A stretch of 64,000 nt of DNA from Flavisolibacter tropicus (GCF_001644645.1 NZ_CP011390.1:2108001-2172000), one strand, 5' to 3'. Positions 18,581 through 27,506 are shown, counted from the first letter of the stretch. The notes: a model not told the origin generated them from the letters alone. A program made the numbers and translations.

Positions 18581-21090
18581 TGCTTGCGGCGTAATTGATT
18601 ATAGTCCAGGAAATAAATGAACCGTAACGTCACCTCGTTACCATGTGATACATTAAAGGACTGGTTGAAATTTTTAAAGTAATTGTTGTACCGTTGGCCA
18701 TCTATATCTTCTCCACCCAACCAGTTTTTCCAACCAGCAATAATGCGGCTACCTAAGCGAAAGTCCCAAGTAAAGAAAGCATCTAGGTTATAGAGGTTAA
18801 AGTTTTGATCTTGCCCATTAATGAACGCACGGGGTATTTGTTGCCCTTTAGCATCCACATTGTAAAAGCTCAAATAGTTTACCTTGCTCCAATAATGACG
18901 AGAGCGTACAGAAAGGTTCATGCGTGAGGTAAAATTGTATGTACCAGTAAACACAGTTGTAACATCTTTATAATCGCGATAACCTACGATTGGAGCGCCA
19001 TTGCTTTCACGTAAAAAAGCATAGCCAATTTGAAGATTGTCGTGTTGTCTATCAACATCTGCACTTAACGTAAACTTATCGCTAAAACGATACCGTAAAC
19101 CAACTTGTGTTTTAAAATAAGGCTTGTATACAGAAGCTCCTTCTGCAAAAACAAATTCATAATTTACAAACCATCGCTTACGGCTATCTGTACTTCCGCT
19201 GGCAACCGTATAAAATGCCCAAGGTTTTTTCAGGCGATAGCCATTTGTTTGCAGCTCAAACAGTGATGTTTCTCCTTCTGGTTGTAAAACAGCAGATGCA
19301 CTTAAATCCCAAAAATTCTTGAACAGCCAAAAGCCTCTAGCTGAAATTTCCGCATAGGAAAACAAATTAGGTTTATAATAGGCTATACGGTTGTAGTTTA
19401 AACTGTAGCTATAATTGAGTAAGTGGCGTTTGGGAGCAAACTCACTATACGAAACTGATGCTTGTGCAACTACTTCATTGGGCGCCTGTAAATAGCCCAA
19501 GTCATTCGGATCATATTTATCCGATTCTACACCTACAGAAGCGCTGTAGCGGAACTTGCCTCCTACTTTAGCTGCACGCAGCGTACCAGAAAAACCATCG
19601 TAAGGATTCAGATATCGGCGGCCATTTATAGTAGTCGTATCCGTGTTTAAGAAATAGGCACTACTGTAGGGTGTATAACCAAATATCTTACTATAACGCA
19701 GTGTACCTGTTAGTGCATGCCTATTATTTTTAGTGTATAGTGCCCAATCAAAGGCAGATACGTTAGCATCGCGTGCAGCGCCATTGCGTATTACGTTGGT
19801 ATTAGTAAATGTAACAGAAGATCGGCCTTTCAACGCTTGATCCAGGACAACGATGTTATAATTGGAAAGCGGCTCTGTTTGGATGGATGTATCACTGTTT
19901 GACGCCAACTCATGGACCCGCGCATGCATAGGTGCTGCTACTGCGTTAAATACACCAACACCCAACTTCTTTTCTGTACGGCCGGATAGTTTAACCGCAT
20001 TGTACAACTGAGTTAATGTTGGATTTTTTTTGATTGCATATGCCTCAGGATCACCATAATAGCTTTCTATCTTGCTGTAGCCAGAAGGACGTGCACCAAT
20101 GCGCCTTGAATAGAATAAACCGGACTTATTAAACAGTTCAGTACCCTCTGTAAAGAAGGGACGATTTTCCTGGAAGCGTTGCTCAAAAGGTGTCAGATTA
20201 TTTATAACATTATCAGAAACTACTTGTCCGAAATCCGGAATCAATGTAGCATCCAGTGTAAAACTTTCATTGATGCCCCATTTCACATCTGCGCCTCCGC
20301 TACGCAGCCATTCTGCATTTTTCTTAGAACCTGATTCATTAAAGCGAACGCCGCTGGATACATATGGTGAAAAGCTTAAACGTAAAGGAGGTTGTATTTC
20401 TTTTAGATCAACCAATTTCCCAAACTGATTTACAAAGCCATTCACTTTTGGATCAACCGCATTCCAAAACGCTGTTTCATTATTACGGCGCGAAAAGCGC
20501 AAGAACTGTACGCCCCATGTTTGCACCTCTTTTTTAGCAAAGCGCAATGAGATATAAGGAATACGCATTTCTACAAACCAGCCTTTATCGCCTATGGTGG
20601 TTTTACTCTCCCATACAGCATCCCAGGATTTATCACCAAAGTTGCCAAAGCTACCTGTGCTACTGGGCGTTACTTTAGCATCTGTTTGCACATTAGCACT
20701 AGTAACCAAAAACTGAAACCCATTTTGGTGGTCGTTATAGGTATCAAAAAAGACGGAGAAATAATCTACATCTTGTTGTTGCTCACCATCGCGGGAGGTC
20801 AGCTGTTTACGAATTAAAGCCGGGTTATCTTGTAAAAAAGCACCAACGTAAATAGCATCATTATCATATAGTAGGCGTACTTCAGTTTGATTAGTAAGCG
20901 GTGCATTATATGTAGGATAATTCTGCACAAAATGTGAAGCCACAGGTGCACTATTCCAAGCCTCGTCATCTAGCCGGCCATCTATTTTAGGGGCAGCAGC
21001 TATTTTCAGGGCGGATGTATTTTTTGTTTGCGCAAATCCATATGACACAGATATAAGCAATATGGTTAGCGTAAGCAGTCTTAAAGTCAT
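18577..21090 (-). CDS. DUF5916 outer-membrane protein with CBM9-like N-terminus
   Basis: 837-residue exported protein. A signal peptide (about residues 1-20) is followed by a carbohydrate-binding family-9-like beta-sandwich (about 25-220; motifs I-D-G-R-L-D-D-E-A-W and F-F-D-T-Y-N-D-H-Q-N-G). The rest matches DUF5916, a long aromatic-rich stretch of alternating strands expected to form an outer-membrane barrel, typical of Bacteroidota. Function is not established; binding or passage of a glycan or degradation product is a guess from the N-terminal fold. No TonB box or SusD partner lies nearby. Confidence 0.85.
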   Translation of the reverse strand: MTLRLLTLTILLISVSYGFAQTKNTSALKIAAAPKIDGRLDDEAWNSAPVASHFVQNYPTYNAPLTNQTEVRLLYDNDAIYVGAFLQDNPALIRKQLTSRDGEQQQDVDYFSVFFDTYNDHQNGFQFLVTSANVQTDAKVTPSSTGSFGNFGDKSWDAVWESKTTIGDKGWFVEMRIPYISLRFAKKEVQTWGVQFLRFSRRNNETAFWNAVDPKVNGFVNQFGKLVDLKEIQPPLRLSFSPYVSSGVRFNESGSKKNAEWLRSGGADVKWGINESFTLDATLIPDFGQVVSDNVINNLTPFEQRFQENRPFFTEGTELFNKSGLFYSRRIGARPSGYSKIESYYGDPEAYAIKKNPTLTQLYNAVKLSGRTEKKLGVGVFNAVAAPMHARVHELASNSDTSIQTEPLSNYNIVVLDQALKGRSSVTFTNTNVIRNGAARDANVSAFDWALYTKNNRHALTGTLRYSKIFGYTPYSSAYFLNTDTTTINGRRYLNPYDGFSGTLRAAKVGGKFRYSASVGVESDKYDPNDLGYLQAPNEVVAQASVSYSEFAPKRHLLNYSYSLNYNRIAYYKPNLFSYAEISARGFWLFKNFWDLSASAVLQPEGETSLFELQTNGYRLKKPWAFYTVASGSTDSRKRWFVNYEFVFAEGASVYKPYFKTQVGLRYRFSDKFTLSADVDRQHDNLQIGYAFLRESNGAPIVGYRDYKDVTTVFTGTYNFTSRMNLSVRSRHYWSKVNYLSFYNVDAKGQQIPRAFINGQDQNFNLYNLDAFFTWDFRLGSRIIAGWKNWLGGEDIDGQRYNNYFKNFNQSFNVSHGNEVTLRFIYFLDYNQLRRKH

Positions 21091-21117
21091 TCAAGCAGTA
21101 TTGGAAGCATTAAATAT

Positions 21118-21149
21118 AAAAAAAACGGCTTCTGAAACCAGAAGCCGTT
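21118..21149 (-). terminator. terminator of the XRE/S24 gene
   Basis: Read leftward, an 11-bp perfect stem (21139-21149 with 21124-21134), a 4-nt loop and a run of T. It ends the regulator transcript before the leftward DUF5916 gene, so those two genes are separately transcribed. Confidence 0.9.
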
Positions 21150-21168
21150 GCCAATTTATTTTTGAAAC

Positions 21169-21918
21169 TTAGTTCATTTTTTTCTTTAAAACGCTTACTT
21201 GTTGCTGTAAGTTGGTTACAAGGTTCGCCAATTGGCCAACATCCCAACGCTGTTGTGTATTAGCCTTGGTCAGGATCATTTGCGCTTGCCATACTTCCAA
21301 AATATCTTCTGAATTAACTGAGTAAGGCTGGTAGGCCGGATTATCACTTACCAACATATATTTAGCTTTTGAGCGATTATTCCGCATCATCCGCTTATAA
21401 ACAATTCCCTCTGTTTTTGAAACAACTATATAAGTATTGTTATTCTTTACATCATCCAGGTTTTCTACGCGCTCCCCTACAATCACAGATCCGCTGGGTG
21501 TTGGCATCATGGAGTCGCCTACAATTTCAAATGCCCGATAATCACCACCACCAAGCATGGGAAGAGTGAATGTGTTCAATTCGTCAACAAACTCTGGGTC
21601 GGCAAAACCTGCCAGATAACCGGCCGCTGCCTTTACTGGCACGAACGGAATATCGGCACGCCCAGCTGCCAGCTTCTGTGATCGGCGTTTTGAGATATAA
21701 CTGCCTTTACTTTCGCTAATATCTTTACGAAGTAATTCATCCAATGTAAGTTTGAACATATCTGCAACAGCTTCTAAGACATCCATACGAGGGTCGGCAC
21801 GTTCTTCTTCATATGCTCCCAACAATGAACGTTTAATGCGCAGTTTGTTAGCAAATTCTTCTTGTGTCCAGCCGCGCAACTTCCGCAGATACTTCATGTT
21901 TTTATTGGCAATTGACAT
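21169..21918 (-). CDS. XRE-family regulator with S24 (LexA/CI-like) peptidase domain
   Basis: 249-residue repressor-like protein. Residues 5-60 are a helix-turn-helix of the XRE type (L-R-G-W-T-Q-E-E-F-A...). The C-terminal S24 domain (about 120-215) has the Ser-Lys pair of self-cleaving repressors: Ser136 in G-D-S-M and Lys175 in V-Y-K-R-M. An Ala-Gly pair at 99-100 sits where such proteins cleave. A Gln-rich coiled tail closes the protein. It probably represses genes until DNA damage or another signal triggers cleavage. Two identical palindromic sites in its own promoter point to autoregulation. No umuDC-type genes are adjacent. Confidence 0.88.
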   Translation of the reverse strand: MSIANKNMKYLRKLRGWTQEEFANKLRIKRSLLGAYEEERADPRMDVLEAVADMFKLTLDELLRKDISESKGSYISKRRSQKLAAGRADIPFVPVKAAAGYLAGFADPEFVDELNTFTLPMLGGGDYRAFEIVGDSMMPTPSGSVIVGERVENLDDVKNNNTYIVVSKTEGIVYKRMMRNNRSKAKYMLVSDNPAYQPYSVNSEDILEVWQAQMILTKANTQQRWDVGQLANLVTNLQQQVSVLKKKMN

Positions 21919-21922
21919 AGCG

Positions 21923-21966
21923 CTAATTTATTTAGCCGCAAAATACTAATTTATTTAGATATACAA
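21923..21966 (-). promoter_or_regulatory. promoter with two operator-like sites for the XRE/S24 gene
   Basis: Two exact copies of the 13-bp dyad CTAATTTATTTAG (21923-21935 and 21946-21958) lie 23 bp apart, about two helical turns. Read leftward, one copy sits between a TTG (21966-21964) and a TATTTTG (21945-21939), which fit the Bacteroidota -33 and -7 elements. The other lies just before the start codon. This is the layout of a self-repressing operator. Confidence 0.7.
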
Positions 21967-22030
21967 CACATCTTTTATAAGGCATAAAAAATGCAGTTAT
22001 ATTGCAAACAGATTGATAAACGATTTGAGT

Positions 22031-22822
22031 ATGGCAGAAAAGAAAGAGCCCGTAATATTAGTAACCAACGATGACGGAATAACCGCACCTGGCATTCGTA
22101 ATTTAGTTGAAGCCGTTAGAGATTTAGGGAAAGTAGTAGTGGTGGCTCCAGACAAACCGCAATCGGGTATGGGACATGCCATTACTATTGGACTGCCACT
22201 ACGATTACATAAGGTAAACTTTTTTGAAGGTATAGAAGCTTATCAGTGTACAGGCACTCCAGTGGACTGTGTGAAGCTGGCTGTAGATAAAATCTTACAT
22301 CAAAAGCCAGATATCTGCATAAGCGGTATAAACCATGGCGCCAACCATAGTATTAATGTTATTTATTCTGGTACAATGTCCGCTGCGGTAGAAGCAGCCA
22401 TTGAAAGCATTCCATCGATCGGGTTTTCATTGTTGGACTATAGCCTGGAAGCTGACTTTTCTGCGGCACGAAAATATGCTCGCCTGATTGTAGAACAAAT
22501 GCTGCAAACAAATGTTGATAAGCATACTGTTTTGAATGTCAACTTCCCTATTGGTAAGCCTGAAGAAATTAAAGGTGTGAAGATCTGCCGACAGGCTTAT
22601 GCTAAATATGAAGAAGACTTTTTAGAAAGAGAGGATCCTCATGGCCGCAAGTATTATTGGCTTACCGGCGAGTTTGTTAACTTCGACGAAGGAACCGATA
22701 CCGATGTATGGGCACTAGCTAATAATTATGTAAGCCTGGTACCTGTACAATTTGATCTTACCCACTATAAACTAAAAGAGAAACTTGAAAAAGACTGGAA
22801 CTTTCTTTCTGGCAAAGGATAA
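22031..22822 (+). CDS. surE: 5'/3'-nucleotidase SurE
   Basis: Metal-dependent nucleoside monophosphate phosphatase, 263 residues from the ATG at 22031. The metal-binding N-terminus V-T-N-D-D-G-I-T-A-P-G and the S-G-I-N-H-G-A-N motif are intact, as is Y-S-G-T-M-S-A-A. An upstream in-frame ATG (22013) would add six residues; both starts are possible. The gene diverges from the XRE/S24 regulator and runs into a small membrane-protein gene, with lpxB beyond. Confidence 0.93.
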   Translation: MAEKKEPVILVTNDDGITAPGIRNLVEAVRDLGKVVVVAPDKPQSGMGHAITIGLPLRLHKVNFFEGIEAYQCTGTPVDCVKLAVDKILHQKPDICISGINHGANHSINVIYSGTMSAAVEAAIESIPSIGFSLLDYSLEADFSAARKYARLIVEQMLQTNVDKHTVLNVNFPIGKPEEIKGVKICRQAYAKYEEDFLEREDPHGRKYYWLTGEFVNFDEGTDTDVWALANNYVSLVPVQFDLTHYKLKEKLEKDWNFLSGKG

Positions 22823-23099
22823 GCTACCACTAGGCATCATTCTGGCCCTACTGGTACCATTTGCTGTTTTTCTATTTATTTATTTTTTACGCTTTTCCTA
22901 TTACGACTTTACCGAGTTTTTAGGAGTGGTGAAAACAGAAAGCCGCCTACTTACCTTTTTAGCCGCGTGGTGCTTAGTAGCTAACATTGGCTTATTTACC
23001 ATTTACATAAACAGTGGCAAATACCAAACTGCCAAAGGTGTATTTGGCATCACTGTATTTTATGGTATCGTTTTCCTTTTACTTAAAATGATCCTTTAA
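22785..23099 (+). CDS. small three-helix membrane protein, unknown
   Basis: Up to 104 residues, with hydrophobic segments at about 15-35, 55-72 and 83-103. I do not recognise the family. The only early start is a TTG that overlaps the end of surE by 38 bp, so initiation is uncertain and the real protein may be shorter at the N-terminus. Its position between surE and lpxB, without space for a separate promoter, suggests co-transcription with surE. Confidence 0.6.
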   Translation: MKKTGTFFLAKDKLPLGIILALLVPFAVFLFIYFLRFSYYDFTEFLGVVKTESRLLTFLAAWCLVANIGLFTIYINSGKYQTAKGVFGITVFYGIVFLLLKMIL

Positions 23100-23185
23100 T
23101 ACCAACATTGATACTACCAGATTTGATCTAATTTGTTTAGGGCAATGGTAACTTTATAGAGAACATTCAACTATCGACCAGCAGT

Positions 23186-24301
23186 ATGAAATACTATATT
23201 ATAGCCGGTGAAGCATCGGGCGATTTGCATGGCAGCAACTTAATCAAAGAGCTTCGAAAACTGGATAAGGCGGCTAATATTCGTGCCTGGGGTGGTGATC
23301 TGATGCAACTAGCAGGTGGTGCTGTAGTAAAACACTACCGCGACCTTGCCTTTATGGGATTTATAGAGGTAGTTAAAAACCTTCCTACCATTATGCAGAA
23401 CCTGAAGTTCTGCAAACAAGATGTACTGGCCTTTAGGCCCGATGTACTGATATTAATTGACTATCCTGGGTTCAACCTGCGCATTGCCAAATGGGCTAAG
23501 GAACAAGGCTTTAAAGTAATTTATTACATTTCGCCGCAAGTATGGGCCTGGAAAGAAAGCCGCGTAAAACTGATCCGGAATGTAGTAGATAAGATGCTGG
23601 TGATCTTGCCCTTTGAACGTGAGTTCTATGAAACCAAGTGGGACTATAAAGTGGAATATGTAGGGCATCCGTTAGTACAAGTGGTTAATGAGTACCGGGA
23701 CGCACACAAAAATGAGCTTTCGTATACTAAACCGGTAATTGCTATTTTACCAGGAAGTCGTAAACAAGAGCTTGCAGCCAAACTACCCATCATGCTGGAA
23801 GCCACGAAATCCTTTCCTGAATATCAATTTGTAGTAGCAAAGGCAACTTCCCTGGACGACAGTTATTACCAGCCGTTTTTAGCCAATTATCCAGAAGTAA
23901 AGAGTGTAAAAAACAAAACCTACGCGCTATTGTCAATAGCTACGGCTGCTCTAGTAACTTCAGGCACAGCTACGCTGGAGACAGCCTTGTTTGGAGTACC
24001 GCAGGTTGTTTGCTACAAATCCTCTTCTATTTCTTATGAAATTGCAAAAAGGCTAATTACCATTAAATACATTTCTCTGGTAAACCTCATAATGAACAAG
24101 CCGGTAGTTACAGAACTGATACAACATGAGCTTACTGCTAACAACATTACCAAGGAACTAAATGCCTTATTACACAATAAGGACCGACAGCAACAAATTC
24201 AGCAAGATTACAAAAGCCTGATGTCACTATTACAACAGGGTGGCAATGCCTCTGAAAAAGCAGCACAACTCGTTGTCGACTTTATGCATGCTAATGCTTG
24301 A
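23186..24301 (+). CDS. lpxB: lipid-A-disaccharide synthase
   Basis: Glycosyltransferase (GT19) that joins UDP-2,3-diacylglucosamine and lipid X into the lipid A disaccharide on the cytoplasmic face of the inner membrane. 371 residues, the normal length. The N-terminal A-G-E-A-S-G-D-L-H-G motif, I-D-Y-P-G-F-N, Y-Y-I-S-P-Q-V-W-A-W and the C-terminal T-S-G-T-A-T-L-E-T-A motif are all present. Its last 11 bp overlap the end of a convergent small gene. Confidence 0.96.
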   Translation: MKYYIIAGEASGDLHGSNLIKELRKLDKAANIRAWGGDLMQLAGGAVVKHYRDLAFMGFIEVVKNLPTIMQNLKFCKQDVLAFRPDVLILIDYPGFNLRIAKWAKEQGFKVIYYISPQVWAWKESRVKLIRNVVDKMLVILPFEREFYETKWDYKVEYVGHPLVQVVNEYRDAHKNELSYTKPVIAILPGSRKQELAAKLPIMLEATKSFPEYQFVVAKATSLDDSYYQPFLANYPEVKSVKNKTYALLSIATAALVTSGTATLETALFGVPQVVCYKSSSISYEIAKRLITIKYISLVNLIMNKPVVTELIQHELTANNITKELNALLHNKDRQQQIQQDYKSLMSLLQQGGNASEKAAQLVVDFMHANA

Positions 24302-24458
24302 GAAAAAGCTTAAAGGCTAAGATTATCAACGCTAAAATAAAAAGAAAAATACTGATACGGTTAATACCGTGCATGTATTTGATCCACTGTGTTTTAGGCC
24401 GATTTGGATCGGGCTTGCTTAAATAGAGATACTCCGAAATTTGTTTCCAAACACCCAT
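24291..24458 (-). CDS. DUF6728 family small membrane protein
   Basis: 55-residue protein with N-terminal M-G-V-W-K-Q-I-S-E-Y-L, a central Q-W-I-K-Y-M-H-G-I-N-R-I-S motif and one C-terminal membrane helix. This pattern matches the short DUF6728 proteins of Bacteroidota; function unknown. Its stop overlaps the convergent lpxB by 11 bp. The ATG directly follows the T-run of a terminator for the upstream gene, so readthrough or a promoter inside the hairpin region would be needed for expression. Confidence 0.8.
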   Translation of the reverse strand: MGVWKQISEYLYLSKPDPNRPKTQWIKYMHGINRISIFLFILALIILAFKLFLKH

Positions 24459-24487
24459 AAAAAAACCGTATTCTAAAGATACGGTTT
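24459..24487 (-). terminator. intrinsic terminator between two leftward small genes
   Basis: Read leftward, an 8-bp stem (AACCGTAT with ATACGGTT) and a 7-nt loop are followed by seven T. It lies after the 67-residue ORF at 24511-24714 and right before the DUF6728 start codon. Confidence 0.8.
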
Positions 24488-24510
24488 GCGAAAATATTGT
24501 TCAATAGTAT

Positions 24511-24714
24511 TTAAGGAGCAGGGGTACGACGTAAGTACACGCCTTTCTTTGCAGCACGACCTCTAACATTAAAACAATCAGGGGAAGGGATAGCAGCCGC
24601 CTGTGATTTAGAAGATCTTCTCTTCTGCTGCATTTCACCAGCTTTAAACCAACCGCCTGCAGGATGTGCAACAATTTCAAACTGTATTAATAACTTTTCA
24701 AAAAATGTTTTCAT
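24511..24714 (-). CDS. small protein, unknown
   Basis: 67-residue ORF from the ATG at 24714 (an upstream ATG would add 12 residues). It has an amphipathic N-terminus (M-K-T-F-F-E-K-L-L), a H-P-A-G-G-W-F-K-A-G-E segment and a strongly basic C-terminus. I do not recognise it. Support for a real gene is the intrinsic terminator just past its stop and the lack of any competing frame. It could still be a chance ORF. Confidence 0.5.
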   Translation of the reverse strand: MKTFFEKLLIQFEIVAHPAGGWFKAGEMQQKRRSSKSQAAAIPSPDCFNVRGRAAKKGVYLRRTPAP

Positions 24715-24875
24715 GGTAAGCATATTGTAGGTTATTGGACTTAAATTCATCCTTCAAGTTAAAAACAACTGCTTATTTCCTGCATTGCTTTCACGATTTC
24801 TTTACATAGGAAAACCCTTAGCAATTACAAGTATTGATGCTTGTCAATCCTCAAAAACCTATGATTTTATGCTAA

Positions 24876-25730
24876 TTAAGGGATCAATCCCAAATGGCTT
24901 TTTTCCATTTTTTGAAGCTGCTCCGTTAACATTTCTTCACTGGATCGCATACTATTATAGCGCATACGCAATGACGCCGCATAACCATCCAGATCGGGAA
25001 ACAAACTAGCCCGGTTCAAATTCATTTTAAGTAAATCGCGTAGCACCTCTTTTTGCAAAACGGTAGGCAACTCTAATTTAACTACAGCTTTTTCCATATC
25101 GTCTTTTAAGAACTCCAGCTGTTTCATAAACGGTTCATACGAATTGCCTGTACTTACAAAAATGGATTGTTGTAATGAATACCGCCGGTTCATTCGAAAA
25201 GGCTCAACCGGGAAAATCAAGCTCCTATTGTTTTGGAAAAAAATCTTTTCAAAAAGGATATCATTAATGCGATTTCCACTTTGCTCCAGCTCTACCGCAA
25301 ATTGGCTCTGCAAAATCTCCAAAGCCCGCAAACGAATAAAGTTGGTATTAAACGCCCAAATGGACAGGTACCGGTCGATGTGCGGCAAACTAAGCTCAAA
25401 AGCAAAATAAGCAGCGATAAACGGCGATCTGCTAAAATCTAATAACCGGGTAGGCGCCCCATGATGTTGCATCAAGGCCAGCCATTCAATCAGGTGTTCT
25501 GGGGTTTGGTCTTTTTGTAAGTAATTTCTAGCACCGCGTTGAAATTCAGCCAGGAAGTCGGCCTCAATACCCTTATAAAGCTTGATAAAATCGGTCCGTT
25601 CAATAGCATTTTCCAAATGCCAATCTGCATTGGCTTGTCCACGATATGCCCAATTATCAGATAAGCCATCAACTGTTTGCTTAAAATCCGCCCATGTATT
25701 CAGCCTTAAGATTGTATAGCGTTTTGCCAT
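24876..25730 (-). CDS. FRG-domain protein
   Basis: 284 residues from the ATG at 25730 (a GTG 33 bp upstream is also in frame). It carries an FRG domain (PF08867): Y-R-G-Q near residue 31 and the downstream motif H-H-G-A-P-T-R-L-L-D-F-S-R-S-P with Y-F-A-F. FRG domains occur as stand-alone proteins and with toxin-antitoxin or phage-linked genes; no biochemical role is settled. Here it is solitary, followed by ~540 bp of noncoding sequence. Confidence 0.85.
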   Translation of the reverse strand: MAKRYTILRLNTWADFKQTVDGLSDNWAYRGQANADWHLENAIERTDFIKLYKGIEADFLAEFQRGARNYLQKDQTPEHLIEWLALMQHHGAPTRLLDFSRSPFIAAYFAFELSLPHIDRYLSIWAFNTNFIRLRALEILQSQFAVELEQSGNRINDILFEKIFFQNNRSLIFPVEPFRMNRRYSLQQSIFVSTGNSYEPFMKQLEFLKDDMEKAVVKLELPTVLQKEVLRDLLKMNLNRASLFPDLDGYAASLRMRYNSMRSSEEMLTEQLQKMEKSHLGLIP

Positions 25731-26271
25731 ACCTAGTTTCAATAAAAATTTACGCCAATTCACTTCAAAACCGGCAACTCCATTAAAAAGAAAATCAATT
25801 TATACCCTACAGTAGCCTAGAGAAACATAATATAACTATCCGCCCCTCAACCTGCAATATCTCGTATATAACCCGTATATAACCCGTATATATCTCGTAT
25901 ATATCTCGCCTCTATATAGAGGCGAGTTATATACAGGATAAATAGAAGTTAGATGGAAGAAATAGGGAGTAAACTGTACAATTAGGCGGGTTTAACCGCT
26001 ACTCATCACTAGAAATAGAGGATCTACATATAACTATCAACTATGGATGACGTGTATTCACCCTCCATATTGACAGTTCATACGATAATTTAAAAGCAGG
26101 CTTAAGGCAAAAAGGATTGTTTATTAATTAGTTATACATATAAATATCATAGATGCTATATCATACTGCCCAATTAATTACTTATTTTTCACAATTCATC
26201 ATACGATTTAAACAATCCATCAGACCTTTCTGACATTTTAGCGGCAAAAGAGCGTAATTTGAACTACTTAT
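25731..26271. other. intergenic stretch with an 11-nt periodic array
   Basis: No gene seen in 541 bp between the FRG gene and the LytS-type kinases. The main content is the tandem array and palindrome at 25861-25937; the rest is AT-rich and must hold the promoters of both flanking transcripts. Confidence 0.55.
25861..25937. repeat. 11-nt tandem array ending in a 22-bp palindrome
   Basis: Units of TATATAACCCG or TATATATCTCG recur with exactly 11-nt spacing: the final G of successive units is at 25864, 25875, 25886, 25897 and 25908. The array runs into a perfect 22-bp palindrome (25905-25926) and closes with GTTATATACAGG, complementary to parts of the left edge. Period and dyad design resemble the array at 7249-7340 though the sequence differs. 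Confidence 0.8.
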
Positions 26272-27333
26272 ATGCATGCATTAAAGATCCAGATACCTAA
26301 GTATACCAGTAAGGATGGGATCATATTGCTATGCAGTATGCTTCCTTATTCCATACTTATCAACAGCCTTATTTTTAAGGAACGCTATTTTAATAGCCTC
26401 TGGTCTTTTACATCGGCAACCTTCTTAACCTTCATTATTATGGCGGGGGTATTTTTAGGATGCGGTTCGGTGGCTGTTTTTCTTCGCCAGCGCTTTTCTG
26501 ATGAGAAGTTTTTAAACCTACGTCTATTCCTTACCATCACCATATTCATACTCACCTCTGCGGTAGTATTATCTCTTACCCTTAGGGCTTACGAGCTTTT
26601 CGGCTTTCTGGACTATAGTTTTACCGAGAAGGATTTCATCCAAAGCTTTGTTTGGCTAGCGGTATTGAATGTATTTCTCACCTTTTTAAATGAAGGGGTT
26701 TCCCGCTTTGAAAAATACAAAGCCACTTTAAAAGAAACAGAACAGTTAAAGAAGGAGTATCGGAAAAGCCAGTTGATGGGTTTAAAAAGCCAGGTAAATC
26801 CTCACTTTCTCTTTAACAGCCTCAATACCTTATCCAGCCTTATTTACGAAGATGAAGAAAAAGCTGAGCAGTTTTTAGATGAGCTAAGTAAGGTATACCG
26901 TTACCTGCTACGCAATGACGAGGACCAATTGGTATCGTTAGAAACAGAGCTGGCCTTTACCCACTCCTATCATTTTTTATTAAAAGCACGGTATGGCGAT
27001 GGTTTCCATTTGGCTGTGGATGTACCTGAGTCAAAGAAAAAGCTGCTACTCCCACCTTTGACCTTACAAATGATCTTGGAGAACATTTTCAATTGTAACC
27101 GAATCAATAAGTCTACACCGCTTTTAATAAACATTAGCTATGTAGACAATCATTTGGAGATAAGAAATAGCATACAGCCAAAGCTAGGAAAGTATGACAG
27201 TGACCTGGGACTAGAAAGCTTAGCCAACCGGTTTTGGCTCCTATTCCAGAAATCTGTGAACATAAACACATTTGATAACACCCGGGTAATTTCATTGCCT
27301 TTGATATTAGACAAAGGAGTAACAGCACTATGA
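26272..27333 (+). CDS. LytS/YehU-type sensor histidine kinase with decayed ATP-binding site
   Basis: 353-residue kinase of the His_kinase (PF06580) family. Four membrane helices fill the first ~145 residues, then a short coiled linker and the phospho-acceptor motif Q-V-N-P-H-F-L-F-N (His178). The C-terminal ATPase domain is unusual: the N box reads L-E-N-I-F-N-C-N-R where the paralogue downstream has V-E-N-A-V-K-H-N, and the G box is poorly conserved. It may be a pseudokinase partner that heterodimerises with the next gene product. Its stop overlaps the next start (ATGA). Confidence 0.88.
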   Translation: MHALKIQIPKYTSKDGIILLCSMLPYSILINSLIFKERYFNSLWSFTSATFLTFIIMAGVFLGCGSVAVFLRQRFSDEKFLNLRLFLTITIFILTSAVVLSLTLRAYELFGFLDYSFTEKDFIQSFVWLAVLNVFLTFLNEGVSRFEKYKATLKETEQLKKEYRKSQLMGLKSQVNPHFLFNSLNTLSSLIYEDEEKAEQFLDELSKVYRYLLRNDEDQLVSLETELAFTHSYHFLLKARYGDGFHLAVDVPESKKKLLLPPLTLQMILENIFNCNRINKSTPLLINISYVDNHLEIRNSIQPKLGKYDSDLGLESLANRFWLLFQKSVNINTFDNTRVISLPLILDKGVTAL

Positions 27334-27506
27334 AGACAAGGCGAAAACCCAGCAAATCGGAATGGATCTGTTTATTAAGCGCTTTGCCCATTTTTGCGTT
27401 TGCGGTTAACTATGCCCTGTTTGGAGAAGGAAGCTGGAAAGATTCGCACGTGCTACTGTACTCCTACCCTGTAATCATTTTTATAACCATAGGGTTTTGG
27501 TTTTAG
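27330..27506 (+). pseudogene. 5' fragment of the second LytS-type kinase (frameshifted)
   Basis: An ATG overlapping the previous stop opens a 58-residue frame with a typical kinase N-terminus: basic start, then two hydrophobic segments and Y-S-Y-P-V-I-I-F. It hits TAG at 27504-27506 right after a TTTT run. The rest of the kinase continues without gap in the -1 frame (F-W-F then L-D-I-I-I-I-Q-Q). Restoring one T would fuse both parts. This is either a real mutation, a programmed slip, or a sequencing error. Confidence 0.7.

Noticed and set aside
25861..25937. CRISPR array
   Set aside because: Units are 11 nt with no spacers, and no cas genes are in the window.
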